From assembly GCA_947383645.1 (NCBI GenBank), contig CANDEH010000048.1, positions 1 to 17,032 on the forward strand: DNA of 17,032 bases, read 5' to 3'. The stretch's first letter is position 1; the number at the start of each line of letters is the position of its first letter. Below the pieces are notes generated by a model, which did no database searches, had not been told where the DNA came from, and saw only the letters and a program-made list of their open reading frames with translations. Source of the stretch: an uncultured Clostridia bacterium (GTDB taxonomy: Bacteria > Bacillota > Clostridia > Oscillospirales > Oscillospiraceae). The position numbers and the translations under genes are program-made. Below, piece after piece: positions 6,362 through 13,230 of the stretch.

Positions 6362-8749
6362 ATGACTTGGCCTTTTGAAAATGACACCAGCGCGGTGGAG
6401 AGGAAGTTGGCGAGCCGCAGCATCCAGGCCGACAGGCGCCGGAGCGTTTTTGTCGTCCTCACCATCGCCCTGGCCGTCTGTCTCATGGGGTCTCTGTGCT
6501 TTCTCTACTTTGCCCGGCAGATGAAGACTCTGGACAGTATCCTGGGGCAGTATCAGGCCGGGTGCGGCGGGCTGACCCGGGAGGAGGTCGCCCGGCTTGC
6601 AGATACCGGAAAATTTGAAAAATGGGGCTATAGCGCCGAGGTGGGGAGCGCCCGCCATGGGGACAGTGTTCTGAATATCAGCTTTGTCAGCCCGGAGATG
6701 ATGGACCTGATGGGCTATGGCGAGATCACCGGGGCCTATCCCCAGGGGGAGAACGAGCTGTGCGTGGAGCGCGCCTTTTTCCGTTATTTTGGCCTGCCGG
6801 AAGAAGTCGGTCAGACCGTCGCCCTGAACCTGGGGGACGGAGGAAAGTCCTATACCGTCACAGGCATTCTGGAAACGGAGAACAACAGCCGTATCTTCAC
6901 AGTCTGGATTCCGGAGACTGCGGTCGGCGCGGATGGCCGCCCCTATGAGCTGCGGTTTCGCTTTGCCGGGAGCCGGGGGATAGAGCCGGCCCGGCTTCGG
7001 GCGGACATCGAGGAGTTCTTTGCAAAAATGGGTATTCCGGAGGATCGCACCTTTTACAGCTCCAACTATTTTGGTATGGTAGACCTCTACCTGGGGGACG
7101 GAGCGGAGGTCTATGCCGCGGCGGCTCTGATTGCCCTTGTCTGCGCCATCGTGATCTACAACATCTTCTACATCTCCGTTATGGGGAAAATGCGGGAATA
7201 CGGCCGCCTGAAGGTATTGGGAGCCACGCCGAAGCAGCTCAGGCGGGTGGTCAAGCGGGAGCGGCGCTTCCTGACCGCAATTGCCATCCCTCTGGGGCTG
7301 CTCTGCGCCGCGGTCATCGCGCTGATTGCCGTACCCGGCTACTGGTCCTGGGGGGACAATATCCGGTCTGCTGTGGCGGTGTCCCTGCTGGCCTATGGGA
7401 CCGTCCTGATTGCCACCAGGAAACCCATGGCGATGGCGGGGAAGGTGTCCGCCATAGAGGCGATTCGCGCCACCGCCTATGCTCAGCAGCAGAGCCGCGG
7501 CGTCTCCAGACAGCTCCACCGCCGCCTGACCATGCCCCGCCTGGCCCTGATGAACTTCTCCCGGAACCGGAAAAAGGCGTTTGTCACCGCCCTCTCCCTG
7601 AGCCTGACCGGCATCCTGCTGCTCTGCGTTTCCGCCTACGCAAGCTCGGTGGACGTCAGGGAAATGGCCCAGTCCCAGTTTGGGGACCGGAGCCAGTACC
7701 TGCTGCAATATGAGGATTTCGCGGGCCGGGAATTTGTGGAGATGCAGAAGGAGAACCCCCTGGGCCAGGCCCTGCGGGAGGAGCTGGCCGCCCTGCCCGG
7801 TGTGGATTATGTCACTGCCTACAGTCTGGCCTGCGTGGAGATCCCAGACATCAGCGCCATCCCGGGCAACCGGGCGCATGAGCCGTTTGTTGTCAGAGGT
7901 ATTTCCCGGGAGGATATGGAGGAGATGTACGCGCCCGACAGGGTTCTGGATGGGACTGCTGACTACCGGCAGCTTTTGACTGGAAACGGCATCCTGGTCT
8001 GCCCCGCGGGCAGCGCGCTGAAGGAGATCTATCGGACCGGCTACCAGGTGGGGGATACCGTTACTGTCTCCTGCTACAACGGGCAGACAAAAACCTATAC
8101 GGTGATGGGCATCGTTCCGGATGTCCAGATTGGCAGCTCGTCCCACTTCTTCATTTTGCCTGAAGAAGAGCTGTCTGCCCTTTATCCGGAAATTTCAGAT
8201 TTTACCGGCTATGTCAATCTCCACACGAAGCAGGACAGCGACCAGCTGCGGCGGACGGTGTTTGGCGCTGTTTCCGATCAGCGGGTGGCGATTTCCGGAC
8301 TGGACGATCTGACTTCCGAATTGGAGCGCAACTTACAGGGGGAGCTGACCCGGGACTACGGCATTCTAATCTTTATCTTTGTGTTCTCCCTGATTAATCT
8401 TGCCAACACACTCATTACCAACCTGCTCACCCGCCAGCAGGAGTTTGGTGTGTTCCAGTCCGTGGGCATGAGCGACCGGCAGCTAAGCAACATGTTGTCC
8501 TTCGAGTGCCTGTACTATGTGGGGATTACGCTGCTGGTCACTTTGACGCTGGGGACGGTGTGCAGCTTGGCCGTGTGCCGAGTGTTCGACCGGATCGGGA
8601 TGTTCGGGACGCTCACCTATCACTTCCCGGTGTTCCAGGTGCTGCTGTTTGCCGCCGCGCTGTTTCTGGTACAGGGGGTATTCTCGGTCTGCGCGGTTCG
8701 CTATACCGGAAGGCTGTCTCTGGTGGAGCGGATCAAGGCGGCAGATTAA
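6362..8749 (+). CDS. FtsX-family ABC permease, large duplicated form
   Basis: A 795-residue membrane protein; ATG 6362 follows AAGGGGGTGA (6347-6356). The N-terminus MTWPFENDTSAVERKLASRS is typical of this clostridial permease family. Eight probable TM helices: about 29-50, then an external domain (51-249), 250-274, 304-324, 336-351, 407-428, a second external domain (429-665), 667-690, 715-740 and 756-778. The FtsX coupling segments appear twice, REYGRLKVLGATPKQLRRV after TM2 and QEFGVFQSVGMSDRQLSNM after TM6, showing an internal duplication. This differs from BceB (10 TM, one large loop). With the ATPase it forms a transporter that may export, expel or simply sense an envelope-active molecule for the loopless kinase. 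No lipoprotein or fusion partner is visible nearby. Confidence 0.92.
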   Translation: MTWPFENDTSAVERKLASRSIQADRRRSVFVVLTIALAVCLMGSLCFLYFARQMKTLDSILGQYQAGCGGLTREEVARLADTGKFEKWGYSAEVGSARHGDSVLNISFVSPEMMDLMGYGEITGAYPQGENELCVERAFFRYFGLPEEVGQTVALNLGDGGKSYTVTGILETENNSRIFTVWIPETAVGADGRPYELRFRFAGSRGIEPARLRADIEEFFAKMGIPEDRTFYSSNYFGMVDLYLGDGAEVYAAAALIALVCAIVIYNIFYISVMGKMREYGRLKVLGATPKQLRRVVKRERRFLTAIAIPLGLLCAAVIALIAVPGYWSWGDNIRSAVAVSLLAYGTVLIATRKPMAMAGKVSAIEAIRATAYAQQQSRGVSRQLHRRLTMPRLALMNFSRNRKKAFVTALSLSLTGILLLCVSAYASSVDVREMAQSQFGDRSQYLLQYEDFAGREFVEMQKENPLGQALREELAALPGVDYVTAYSLACVEIPDISAIPGNRAHEPFVVRGISREDMEEMYAPDRVLDGTADYRQLLTGNGILVCPAGSALKEIYRTGYQVGDTVTVSCYNGQTKTYTVMGIVPDVQIGSSSHFFILPEEELSALYPEISDFTGYVNLHTKQDSDQLRRTVFGAVSDQRVAISGLDDLTSELERNLQGELTRDYGILIFIFVFSLINLANTLITNLLTRQQEFGVFQSVGMSDRQLSNMLSFECLYYVGITLLVTLTLGTVCSLAVCRVFDRIGMFGTLTYHFPVFQVLLFAAALFLVQGVFSVCAVRYTGRLSLVERIKAAD

Positions 8750-8763
8750 AGGGAGGAGACGAT

Positions 8764-8838
8764 ATGACTTGGCCCTTTGAGAACTATAGCAGCACGGACA
8801 TCCGCAAGTTGCCAAATCCTTCGCAGGACATTCGATGA
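8764..8838 (+). pseudogene. Truncated start of a second FtsX-family permease
   Basis: GGGAGGAG at 8751-8758 and ATG 8764, 15 bases after the permease stop, open a frame starting MTWPFENYSSTDIRKL. Its first seven residues are identical to the intact permease, and KL recurs at the matching position. The frame then stops at 8836-8838. Just after KL, reading one base over gives AKSF, closer to the family's KLA-x-S pattern, so a 1-base deletion near 8808-8812 is plausible. No membrane-like sequence follows in any frame, so most of the gene is missing. It is the remnant of a tandem paralogue; translation of the 24-codon peptide could persist but is unlikely to matter. Confidence 0.75.
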
Positions 8839-8903
8839 AACGTCTCTCCCCGCGGTCCGTCCGCAACGGACACAGAGGCAGGGAAAGCGGCCAAGGTCTC
8901 CCC

Positions 8904-9110
8904 CTATCTCTCGTCCCGCCCCATCGGGTTCTCCGGAATAGTCAGGGTGCAGCGGCAGCAGAGCTGATCCAGATCCTCGTCAGGCTCCGACACCAGTTCC
9001 AGATCCCCGCATTCGCAGACCAGGCCGGCCGCGCCGGCAGGGACGCATACACCCCCAACCGGTGAAGCGGAAGGCCGTCCGGTCAGCGGTTTGTCCGTGG
9101 TTTTATCCAC
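8904..9110 (-). CDS. Small Cys-rich ORF, possible zinc-ribbon protein or fragment
   Basis: A 68-residue minus-strand ORF with a GTG start and no clear ribosome site. The C-terminal ~40 residues are acidic with a Cys pattern C-E-C-G followed by LCCRC and end PENPMGRDER. The codons in that part mostly end in G or C, as in real genes here, so it looks like genuine coding sequence, while the first ~20 residues do not. Two paired-Cys sites could bind zinc. A TATAAT on the minus strand (9122-9127) is only ~12 bases from the GTG. It may be a small protein or the 3' end of a gene cut by the IS event. I do not recognise the family. Confidence 0.4.
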   Translation of the reverse strand: MDKTTDKPLTGRPSASPVGGVCVPAGAAGLVCECGDLELVSEPDEDLDQLCCRCTLTIPENPMGRDER

Positions 9111-9307
9111 AGATTTTTTCTATTATACGCTATTGTCCGCTTTTTCCAGTGGGGGCGGTCCTCCAGAGAGCTCAATGTCCCATCGTACCGCTTGCGCCAG
9201 CGGTAGGTATACGTATGGTAGCGGATGGCCGCCTTTGTCACACCGTGTTTCTCTGCATACAAAATCAGGGATTGCCTATACCGGGCTGTTTGTGTTATCT
9301 TATCCAT
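9083..9307 (-). mobile_element. Decayed N-terminus of an IS transposase
   Basis: From ATG 9307 on the minus strand the frame reads MDKITQTARYRQSLILYAEK, then HGVTKAAIRYHT and YRWRKRYDGTLSSLEDR. This is the helix-turn-helix N-terminus common to clostridial IS3/IS481-type (DDE integrase) transposases. Compared with the usual RQYIYRW segment, a few residues are missing before YRW. Family likeness ends near residue 52 (about nt 9150); the remaining residues are unrelated, and the frame stops at 9083-9085. No catalytic DDE domain and no complete terminal inverted repeats are visible, so it is an inactive remnant. Confidence 0.65.
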
Positions 9308-9452
9308 AGTAAACAGGGGTCGCCTGCCTCTCGGTTTCGTCTCAGCAACTTTACCGTATCACAGATTCACCCGATTCGCACCCGTTTTCCTTCCTTGTAA
9401 TATGTCATTGTATCACCTACACCCAACAGTACGCCATACTGCCACATCCCCA

Positions 9453-9480
9453 TTGACATTCCTCCAATCTTTGCTATACT
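9453..9480 (+). promoter_or_regulatory. Strong sigma-A type promoter for the SprA-like gene
   Basis: TTGACA (9453-9458) matches the -35 consensus perfectly. TATACT (9475-9480) follows after 16 bases and carries the extended -10 TG (TGCTATACT). The start codon at 9525 is about 38 bases beyond the predicted transcription start. Confidence 0.75.
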
Positions 9481-9524
9481 ATAAAAAGGGAATAAAAAAA
9501 CTCTCTGACAAAAGGATGATAACC

Positions 9525-10310
9525 ATGATCGGTGCAGTCTCTTTCGCCTCTCAGACATATAGCAATCCCTATGCGCTGCGGACTTACGCCGCCCCCACCG
9601 GGAAGGCTCTGGTTCCTGTGGAACCGGTGCAGCCGGCGAAGGCCGTTCAGGCGCCCGTTGCCGGCGTCAGAAGTCCGTGGTCCGCTGCGGCGCTCTACCC
9701 CCATAGTCAGAGCGCCCAGGCTTCCTACGGGTTTCCCACCCTGCGGGAGGGGGCCGATCCGGCGGAGATGGCTATCCGGGGTCGTATCCGGACTCTTACC
9801 GGAGAGGAGTTCCGGGAGCTGGTGGATATGGGGCGGGATAGCCGCCTGTCCATGGCCGGGAAGCTGACCGGGGAGGGGGAAAAGAGAGCCCTTCAGGCCG
9901 GCGAGGACGTGGAGGAGGCCCTCCGGAACGGTGAGGAGAAACCCCAGTCCGCCCAGGAGGTGATGGAGGAAGCCGAGTGCCAGACCTGTAAGAACCGCAA
10001 GTATCAGGATGGCTCTGACGACCCCGGCGTGTCCTTCAAAAGCCCCACCAACATCGCTCCGGATCAGGCGGCTTCCGCTGTACGGGGACACGAGATGGAG
10101 CATGTGGTTCGGGAGCAGGCCAAGGCGGAGCGGGAGGACCGGAGGGTGGTTCAGCAGTCGGTGACGCTGCACACGGATATCTGTCCCGAGTGCGGCGATG
10201 TGTATATCTCCGGGGGCACTACCCGCACCACCACCAAGGCGAATCCGCAGCCGGAGCAGGAGGAGATGACGAAGCAGAAGGTTCGCACTCCTTTTGAGGC
10301 GGTGGCATAG
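9525..10310 (+). CDS. SprA-related putative zinc metalloprotease
   Basis: A 261-residue protein. ATG 9525 is chosen because AAAGGA (9511-9516) lies 8 bases upstream; an in-frame ATG at 9516 has no room for a ribosome site. The first ~75 residues are Ala/Pro-rich and probably unstructured, with no signal peptide. The conserved part starts at CQTCKNRKYQDGSDDPGVSF (152-171), followed by RGHEMEHV, a zincin HExxH motif (H189, E190, H193). CPEC at 220-223 could form a zinc-knuckle with C152/C155. This arrangement matches the SprA-related family annotated as putative metalloprotease; I know of no proven substrate. It has its own promoter and terminator and stands alone between the scar and the ddl run, so it is expressed independently. 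Confidence 0.82.
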   Translation: MIGAVSFASQTYSNPYALRTYAAPTGKALVPVEPVQPAKAVQAPVAGVRSPWSAAALYPHSQSAQASYGFPTLREGADPAEMAIRGRIRTLTGEEFRELVDMGRDSRLSMAGKLTGEGEKRALQAGEDVEEALRNGEEKPQSAQEVMEEAECQTCKNRKYQDGSDDPGVSFKSPTNIAPDQAASAVRGHEMEHVVREQAKAEREDRRVVQQSVTLHTDICPECGDVYISGGTTRTTTKANPQPEQEEMTKQKVRTPFEAVA

Positions 10311-10363
10311 AGCTAAAAAGTATGGAGAACTCTATTTTTCGGCTGAGAAATTAACCGTGTGTC

Positions 10364-10408
10364 AAAAGTCCACCGGTCCGGCTTTTTCCCCGGACCGGTG
10401 GACTTTTT
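10364..10408. terminator. Perfect 18-bp intrinsic terminator, probably bidirectional
   Basis: AAAAGTCCACCGGTCCGG (10364-10381) pairs without mismatch with 10390-10407 around an 8-base loop, followed by a T-run. The A-run on the left arm gives U-rich termination on the other strand too. It ends the SprA-like transcript. Confidence 0.92.
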
Positions 10409-10562
10409 GCCTGCGGCGGACAATTGGCGGCAAAAGGCTCTTCCCGCCCCGCTGTCCCTGGCACTCTGTTGCGGGAGAGCTGTCGGACACAGACTAACAA
10501 ATATCAAAGACACCCGGTGACGCTGGAAAGATTCGCTGGCGCTCTTTTTTTACCGCTTCTGG

Positions 10563-10591
10563 TTGTATTTCCCATGGAAGAATGATATACT
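10563..10591 (+). promoter_or_regulatory. Sigma-A type promoter of the ddl run
   Basis: TTGTAT (10563-10568) and TATACT (10586-10591) with a 17-bp spacer; an overlapping TATACT starts at 10591. The ATG of ddl is at 10648, giving a leader of about 50 bases. Confidence 0.65.
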
Positions 10592-10647
10592 ATACTCTAA
10601 TTGATTATTGTCTGCGGGGCCTCTCCCCGTGCAGGAAGGGGTGCGCT

Positions 10648-11730
10648 ATGAAAATTGTGGTGCTGTGCGGCGGCCTTTCCCCGGAGCGGAATGTCTCCCT
10701 GGCCTCCGGGAGGGAGATCTGCCGGGCCCTGCGCAGGCGGGGCCATCGGGCTGTACTGGTGGATATGTTTCTGGGGCTGGAGGACTGCCGGAGGCCCCTG
10801 AAGGAGATTTTCGACGTCCCAGACGGCTTGATCCGGGAGGGATCCCTGGGGGAGCGGGAGCCGGATCTTGCCGCAGTTCGCGCCCGCCGGCGGGAGGGAG
10901 GCCGCAGCCTGTTCGGTCGGGATGTGCTGGCGGTGTGCGCCATGGCGGACATCGTATTTCTGGCGCTCCACGGGGCCTGCGGGGAGGACGGCCGGGTGCA
11001 GGCCGCCTTCGACCTTCTGGGCATTCCCTATACCGGGGCGGGATACCTCAGCTCCGCCATGGCTATGGATAAGGCCCAGACCAAGCACGTTATGGGGCGC
11101 CTGGGGATCCCGACGCCCTCCTGGCGGGAGATTACATACGCCGCGGCGGAAATTCCGGCTCTGGCGGCGGAGATTCCGCTGCCCTGCGCGGTGAAGTGCG
11201 TCAACGGCGGCTCCTCTCTGGGGATGGCTCTGCCGGAGACCAGGGGGGAGCTGGAGGAGGCGCTTCGGGAGCTGCTGCGCTATGGCGGGCACATTGTGGC
11301 CGAGGAGAAAATTCGGGGCCGGGATATCACGGTGGGCGTGTTGGGGGATCGGTACCTGCCGGCGGTGGAGATGATTCCCCAGTCCGGCAGCTATTTTGAC
11401 TATGTGTCCAAGTACCAGGCCGGCGGCGCTGCGGAGCTGTGTCCCGCGCCCATCGCCGGGGAGCAGTGGCGGGAGATGGGGGAGCAGGCGCTGGCGCTTC
11501 ACCGGGCCCTGGGGCTTACGGTGTACTCCCGGACAGACTTCATCCTAGACATGGCGGGGAATCCCTGGTGTCTGGAGATCAACACGCTGCCGGGGATGAC
11601 CGGCGGCAGCCTCCTGCCCAAGGAGGCCGCAGCCGCCGGGCTGAGCTATGAGGATCTGTGCGAGGAGATTGTCCGGCTCTCGTCAGAGGCGAGAAAAGCG
11701 GAATTGCAGCGCACACTGCCGTGTGTATAA
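10648..11730 (+). CDS. ddl: D-alanine--D-alanine ligase
   Basis: A 360-residue ATP-grasp enzyme that joins two D-alanines for peptidoglycan. ATG 10648 follows AGGAAGGGG. N-terminal motif GGLSPERNVSLASG (8-21) has the conserved Glu (E13) that binds the first D-Ala. HGACGEDG (108-115) and YTGAGYLSSAMAMDKAQTK (128-146) are family signatures. VKCVNGGSSLGM (182-193) is the ATP-binding segment with K183. VYSRTDF (292-298) and ECINT-type ending LEINTLPGMT (309-318) supply substrate and Mg ligands. The omega-loop reads FDYVSKYQAGG, the Tyr/Lys form of D-Ala-D-Ala enzymes rather than the D-lactate ligases of vancomycin resistance, so normal D-Ala-D-Ala product is expected. It precedes murF, the next enzyme in the pathway. 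Confidence 0.96.
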   Translation: MKIVVLCGGLSPERNVSLASGREICRALRRRGHRAVLVDMFLGLEDCRRPLKEIFDVPDGLIREGSLGEREPDLAAVRARRREGGRSLFGRDVLAVCAMADIVFLALHGACGEDGRVQAAFDLLGIPYTGAGYLSSAMAMDKAQTKHVMGRLGIPTPSWREITYAAAEIPALAAEIPLPCAVKCVNGGSSLGMALPETRGELEEALRELLRYGGHIVAEEKIRGRDITVGVLGDRYLPAVEMIPQSGSYFDYVSKYQAGGAAELCPAPIAGEQWREMGEQALALHRALGLTVYSRTDFILDMAGNPWCLEINTLPGMTGGSLLPKEAAAAGLSYEDLCEEIVRLSSEARKAELQRTLPCV

Positions 11731-11734
11731 GAAG

Positions 11735-11758
11735 CCGTACCGGCAGGCTCGGGTACGG
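11735..11758 (+). other. Hairpin between ddl and murF
   Basis: CCGTACC (11735-11741) pairs with GGTACGG (11752-11758) around a 10-base loop, four bases after the ddl stop. No T-run follows, so it may stabilise or partly attenuate the transcript rather than terminate it. Confidence 0.4.
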
Positions 11759-11831
11759 GACGGAGTCTGCCTGAGTAAGTTAGCACGTTTGGGATGGTCC
11801 GCCTGTCTGTGGAGGCGAGAAAGGACAGATT

Positions 11832-13178
11832 ATGATAACCATGACCGCACAGGAGATTGCCGCCGCCGTGGGCGGGACGCTCCAGGGAACCGGGACGGCC
11901 TCCGCCGTCTCCACCGACAGCCGCAGCATTCAGCCGGGGAGCCTCTTTGTGGCCCTTGCCGGCGAGCGGTTTGACGGTCACAACTATATAGAGGCCGCCC
12001 TGAAGTCCGGGGCGGCGGGGTGCCTCTGCGCCCGTCTGCCGGAGAAGCTGCGGGAGGATAAGTTCTATATTCAGGTGCCGGATACCCTGCTGGGATTGAA
12101 AAATCTGGCGTCGGTCTACCGGAGCGGGTTCGATCTGCCGGTGGTGCAGATTACCGGCAGCGTGGGGAAGACCACTACCAAGGAGATGACCGCGGCGGTG
12201 CTCCGCCGGCGGTACCCCACCCTGGCCACCGCTGGGAACTTCAACAACGCCATCGGCGTGCCCCTGACGCTGCTGAACCTGAGTACCGAGCACCGGGCGG
12301 CGGTGGTGGAGAGCGGCATGGACCGCTTCGGGGAGATCCGGTACGCCGGGGAGATGATCCGGCCCGATATCGCCGTGATTACCAACATCGGCGACGTCCA
12401 TGTGGAGCTGCTGGGCAGCCGGGAGGGGATTCTGAAGGCCAAGTCGGAGATTTTTGAGAATCTGAAAAGCGGTGGGACGGTGATTCTCAACGGGGATGAT
12501 CCGCTGCTGAACACGCTGGCGCCGCCTTTTCCTACCCTGCGCTGCGGGGTGGGGGAGAACTGTGATGTCCGCATCAGCGAGGTGGAGGACCGGGGGTTTG
12601 GCGGCGTGGGGTGCACGGCGACCACGAAAAGGGCGGTCTACCGCCTGGATATTCCCGCCTTTGGCACCCACATGGTCTATGCCGCCGCCATGGCCGCGGT
12701 GATCGGGGAGCTGCTGGGGCTCACGGCGGAGGAGATCACCGCCGGTGTGGCGGACTACCGGCCCGCCGGGTCCCGGCTACGGCTGATCCATTTGAGCGAC
12801 GGCCGGGTGATTCTGGACGACTGCTACAACGCCAACCCCCACGCCATGACCGCTATGCTGAAGGTGCTCTCCAAGGGGGAGAGGACCGTGGCTATCATGG
12901 GGGACATGGGGGAGCTGGGGGATCAGGCGGCGCGGATTCACGGCGAGATGGGGGAGCTGGCCCGGACGCTTGGCATCGGCTTTGTCGTCGCCGTGGGGAA
13001 GAACGCCCGGTATATGGCCCAGGGGGCGGGACCGGAGATGTCCCGGTGGTACCCCACCGTGGAAGATTTTCTCTCGGACCCACCGGAGGAGGCGTTTCAG
13101 CCTGGCACTGTAACGGGTGTAAAGGCCAGTCATTTTATGCACTTTGAGCGCATTGTGGAGGCGCTACAGAACCGATAA
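11832..13178 (+). CDS. murF: UDP-MurNAc-tripeptide--D-Ala-D-Ala ligase
   Basis: A 448-residue Mur ligase that adds D-Ala-D-Ala to the UDP-MurNAc tripeptide in the cytoplasm. ATG 11832 follows AAGGA at 11821-11825. Domain 1 (about 1-100) has the VSTDSRSIQPGSLFVAL segment; the ATP-binding loop is ITGSVGKTTTKEM (107-119); NFNNAIGVP (136-144), ITNIGDVHVELLGSREGI (183-200), DDCYNANP (329-336) and GDMGELG (357-363) are all characteristic. Slight departures are ESGMDRFGEI, where the family usually has EMGMN-x-x-GEI, and the C-terminal VKASHFMHFERIV, where KGSR-x-M is usual. All core catalytic motifs remain, so an active enzyme is expected. It lies 101 bases after ddl. Confidence 0.95.
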   Translation: MITMTAQEIAAAVGGTLQGTGTASAVSTDSRSIQPGSLFVALAGERFDGHNYIEAALKSGAAGCLCARLPEKLREDKFYIQVPDTLLGLKNLASVYRSGFDLPVVQITGSVGKTTTKEMTAAVLRRRYPTLATAGNFNNAIGVPLTLLNLSTEHRAAVVESGMDRFGEIRYAGEMIRPDIAVITNIGDVHVELLGSREGILKAKSEIFENLKSGGTVILNGDDPLLNTLAPPFPTLRCGVGENCDVRISEVEDRGFGGVGCTATTKRAVYRLDIPAFGTHMVYAAAMAAVIGELLGLTAEEITAGVADYRPAGSRLRLIHLSDGRVILDDCYNANPHAMTAMLKVLSKGERTVAIMGDMGELGDQAARIHGEMGELARTLGIGFVVAVGKNARYMAQGAGPEMSRWYPTVEDFLSDPPEEAFQPGTVTGVKASHFMHFERIVEALQNR

Positions 13179-13230
13179 CGCGCCCGGTCTTGCTGAAAGC
13201 GGGACAGGGAATGGATAAAAGGAAACACCA

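Larger units (their letters stand above)
8839..9452. other. Rearranged gene-poor stretch with minus-strand remnants
   Basis: No intact gene is seen between the permease remnant and the next promoter. It contains a Cys-rich minus-strand ORF (8904-9110), a truncated IS transposase N-terminus (about 9150-9307, minus), a small hairpin GTCCGT-N5-ACGGAC (8855-8871, no T-run) and AT-rich filler. It marks the end of the transporter module. Confidence 0.6.
10311..10647. other. Intergenic stretch with terminator and ddl promoter
   Basis: About 337 bases with no supported gene. It holds the terminator at 10364-10408, an imperfect hairpin GCTCTTCCCGC (10437-10447) with GCGGGAGAGC (10471-10480), a T7 run near 10546-10552 with no clear stem, and the ddl promoter. 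Confidence 0.6.

Noticed and set aside
6275..8146. 623-codon open frame on the minus strand
   Set aside because: It is antisense to the ABC permease, whose frame has clear motifs, TM helices and a ribosome site. The minus frame is Gly/Pro/His/Gln-rich with no recognisable domain, as expected of a GC-rich shadow.
8835..9065. 76-codon plus-strand frame after the permease stub
   Set aside because: It is in frame with a possible shifted continuation of the stub, but shows no membrane segments or permease motifs.
10648..11730. D-Ala-D-Lac or D-Ala-D-Ser (vancomycin-resistance) ligase
   Set aside because: The omega-loop is of the Tyr/Lys DYxxKY type seen in ordinary D-Ala-D-Ala ligases, and no vanH, vanX or vanT-like gene is nearby.
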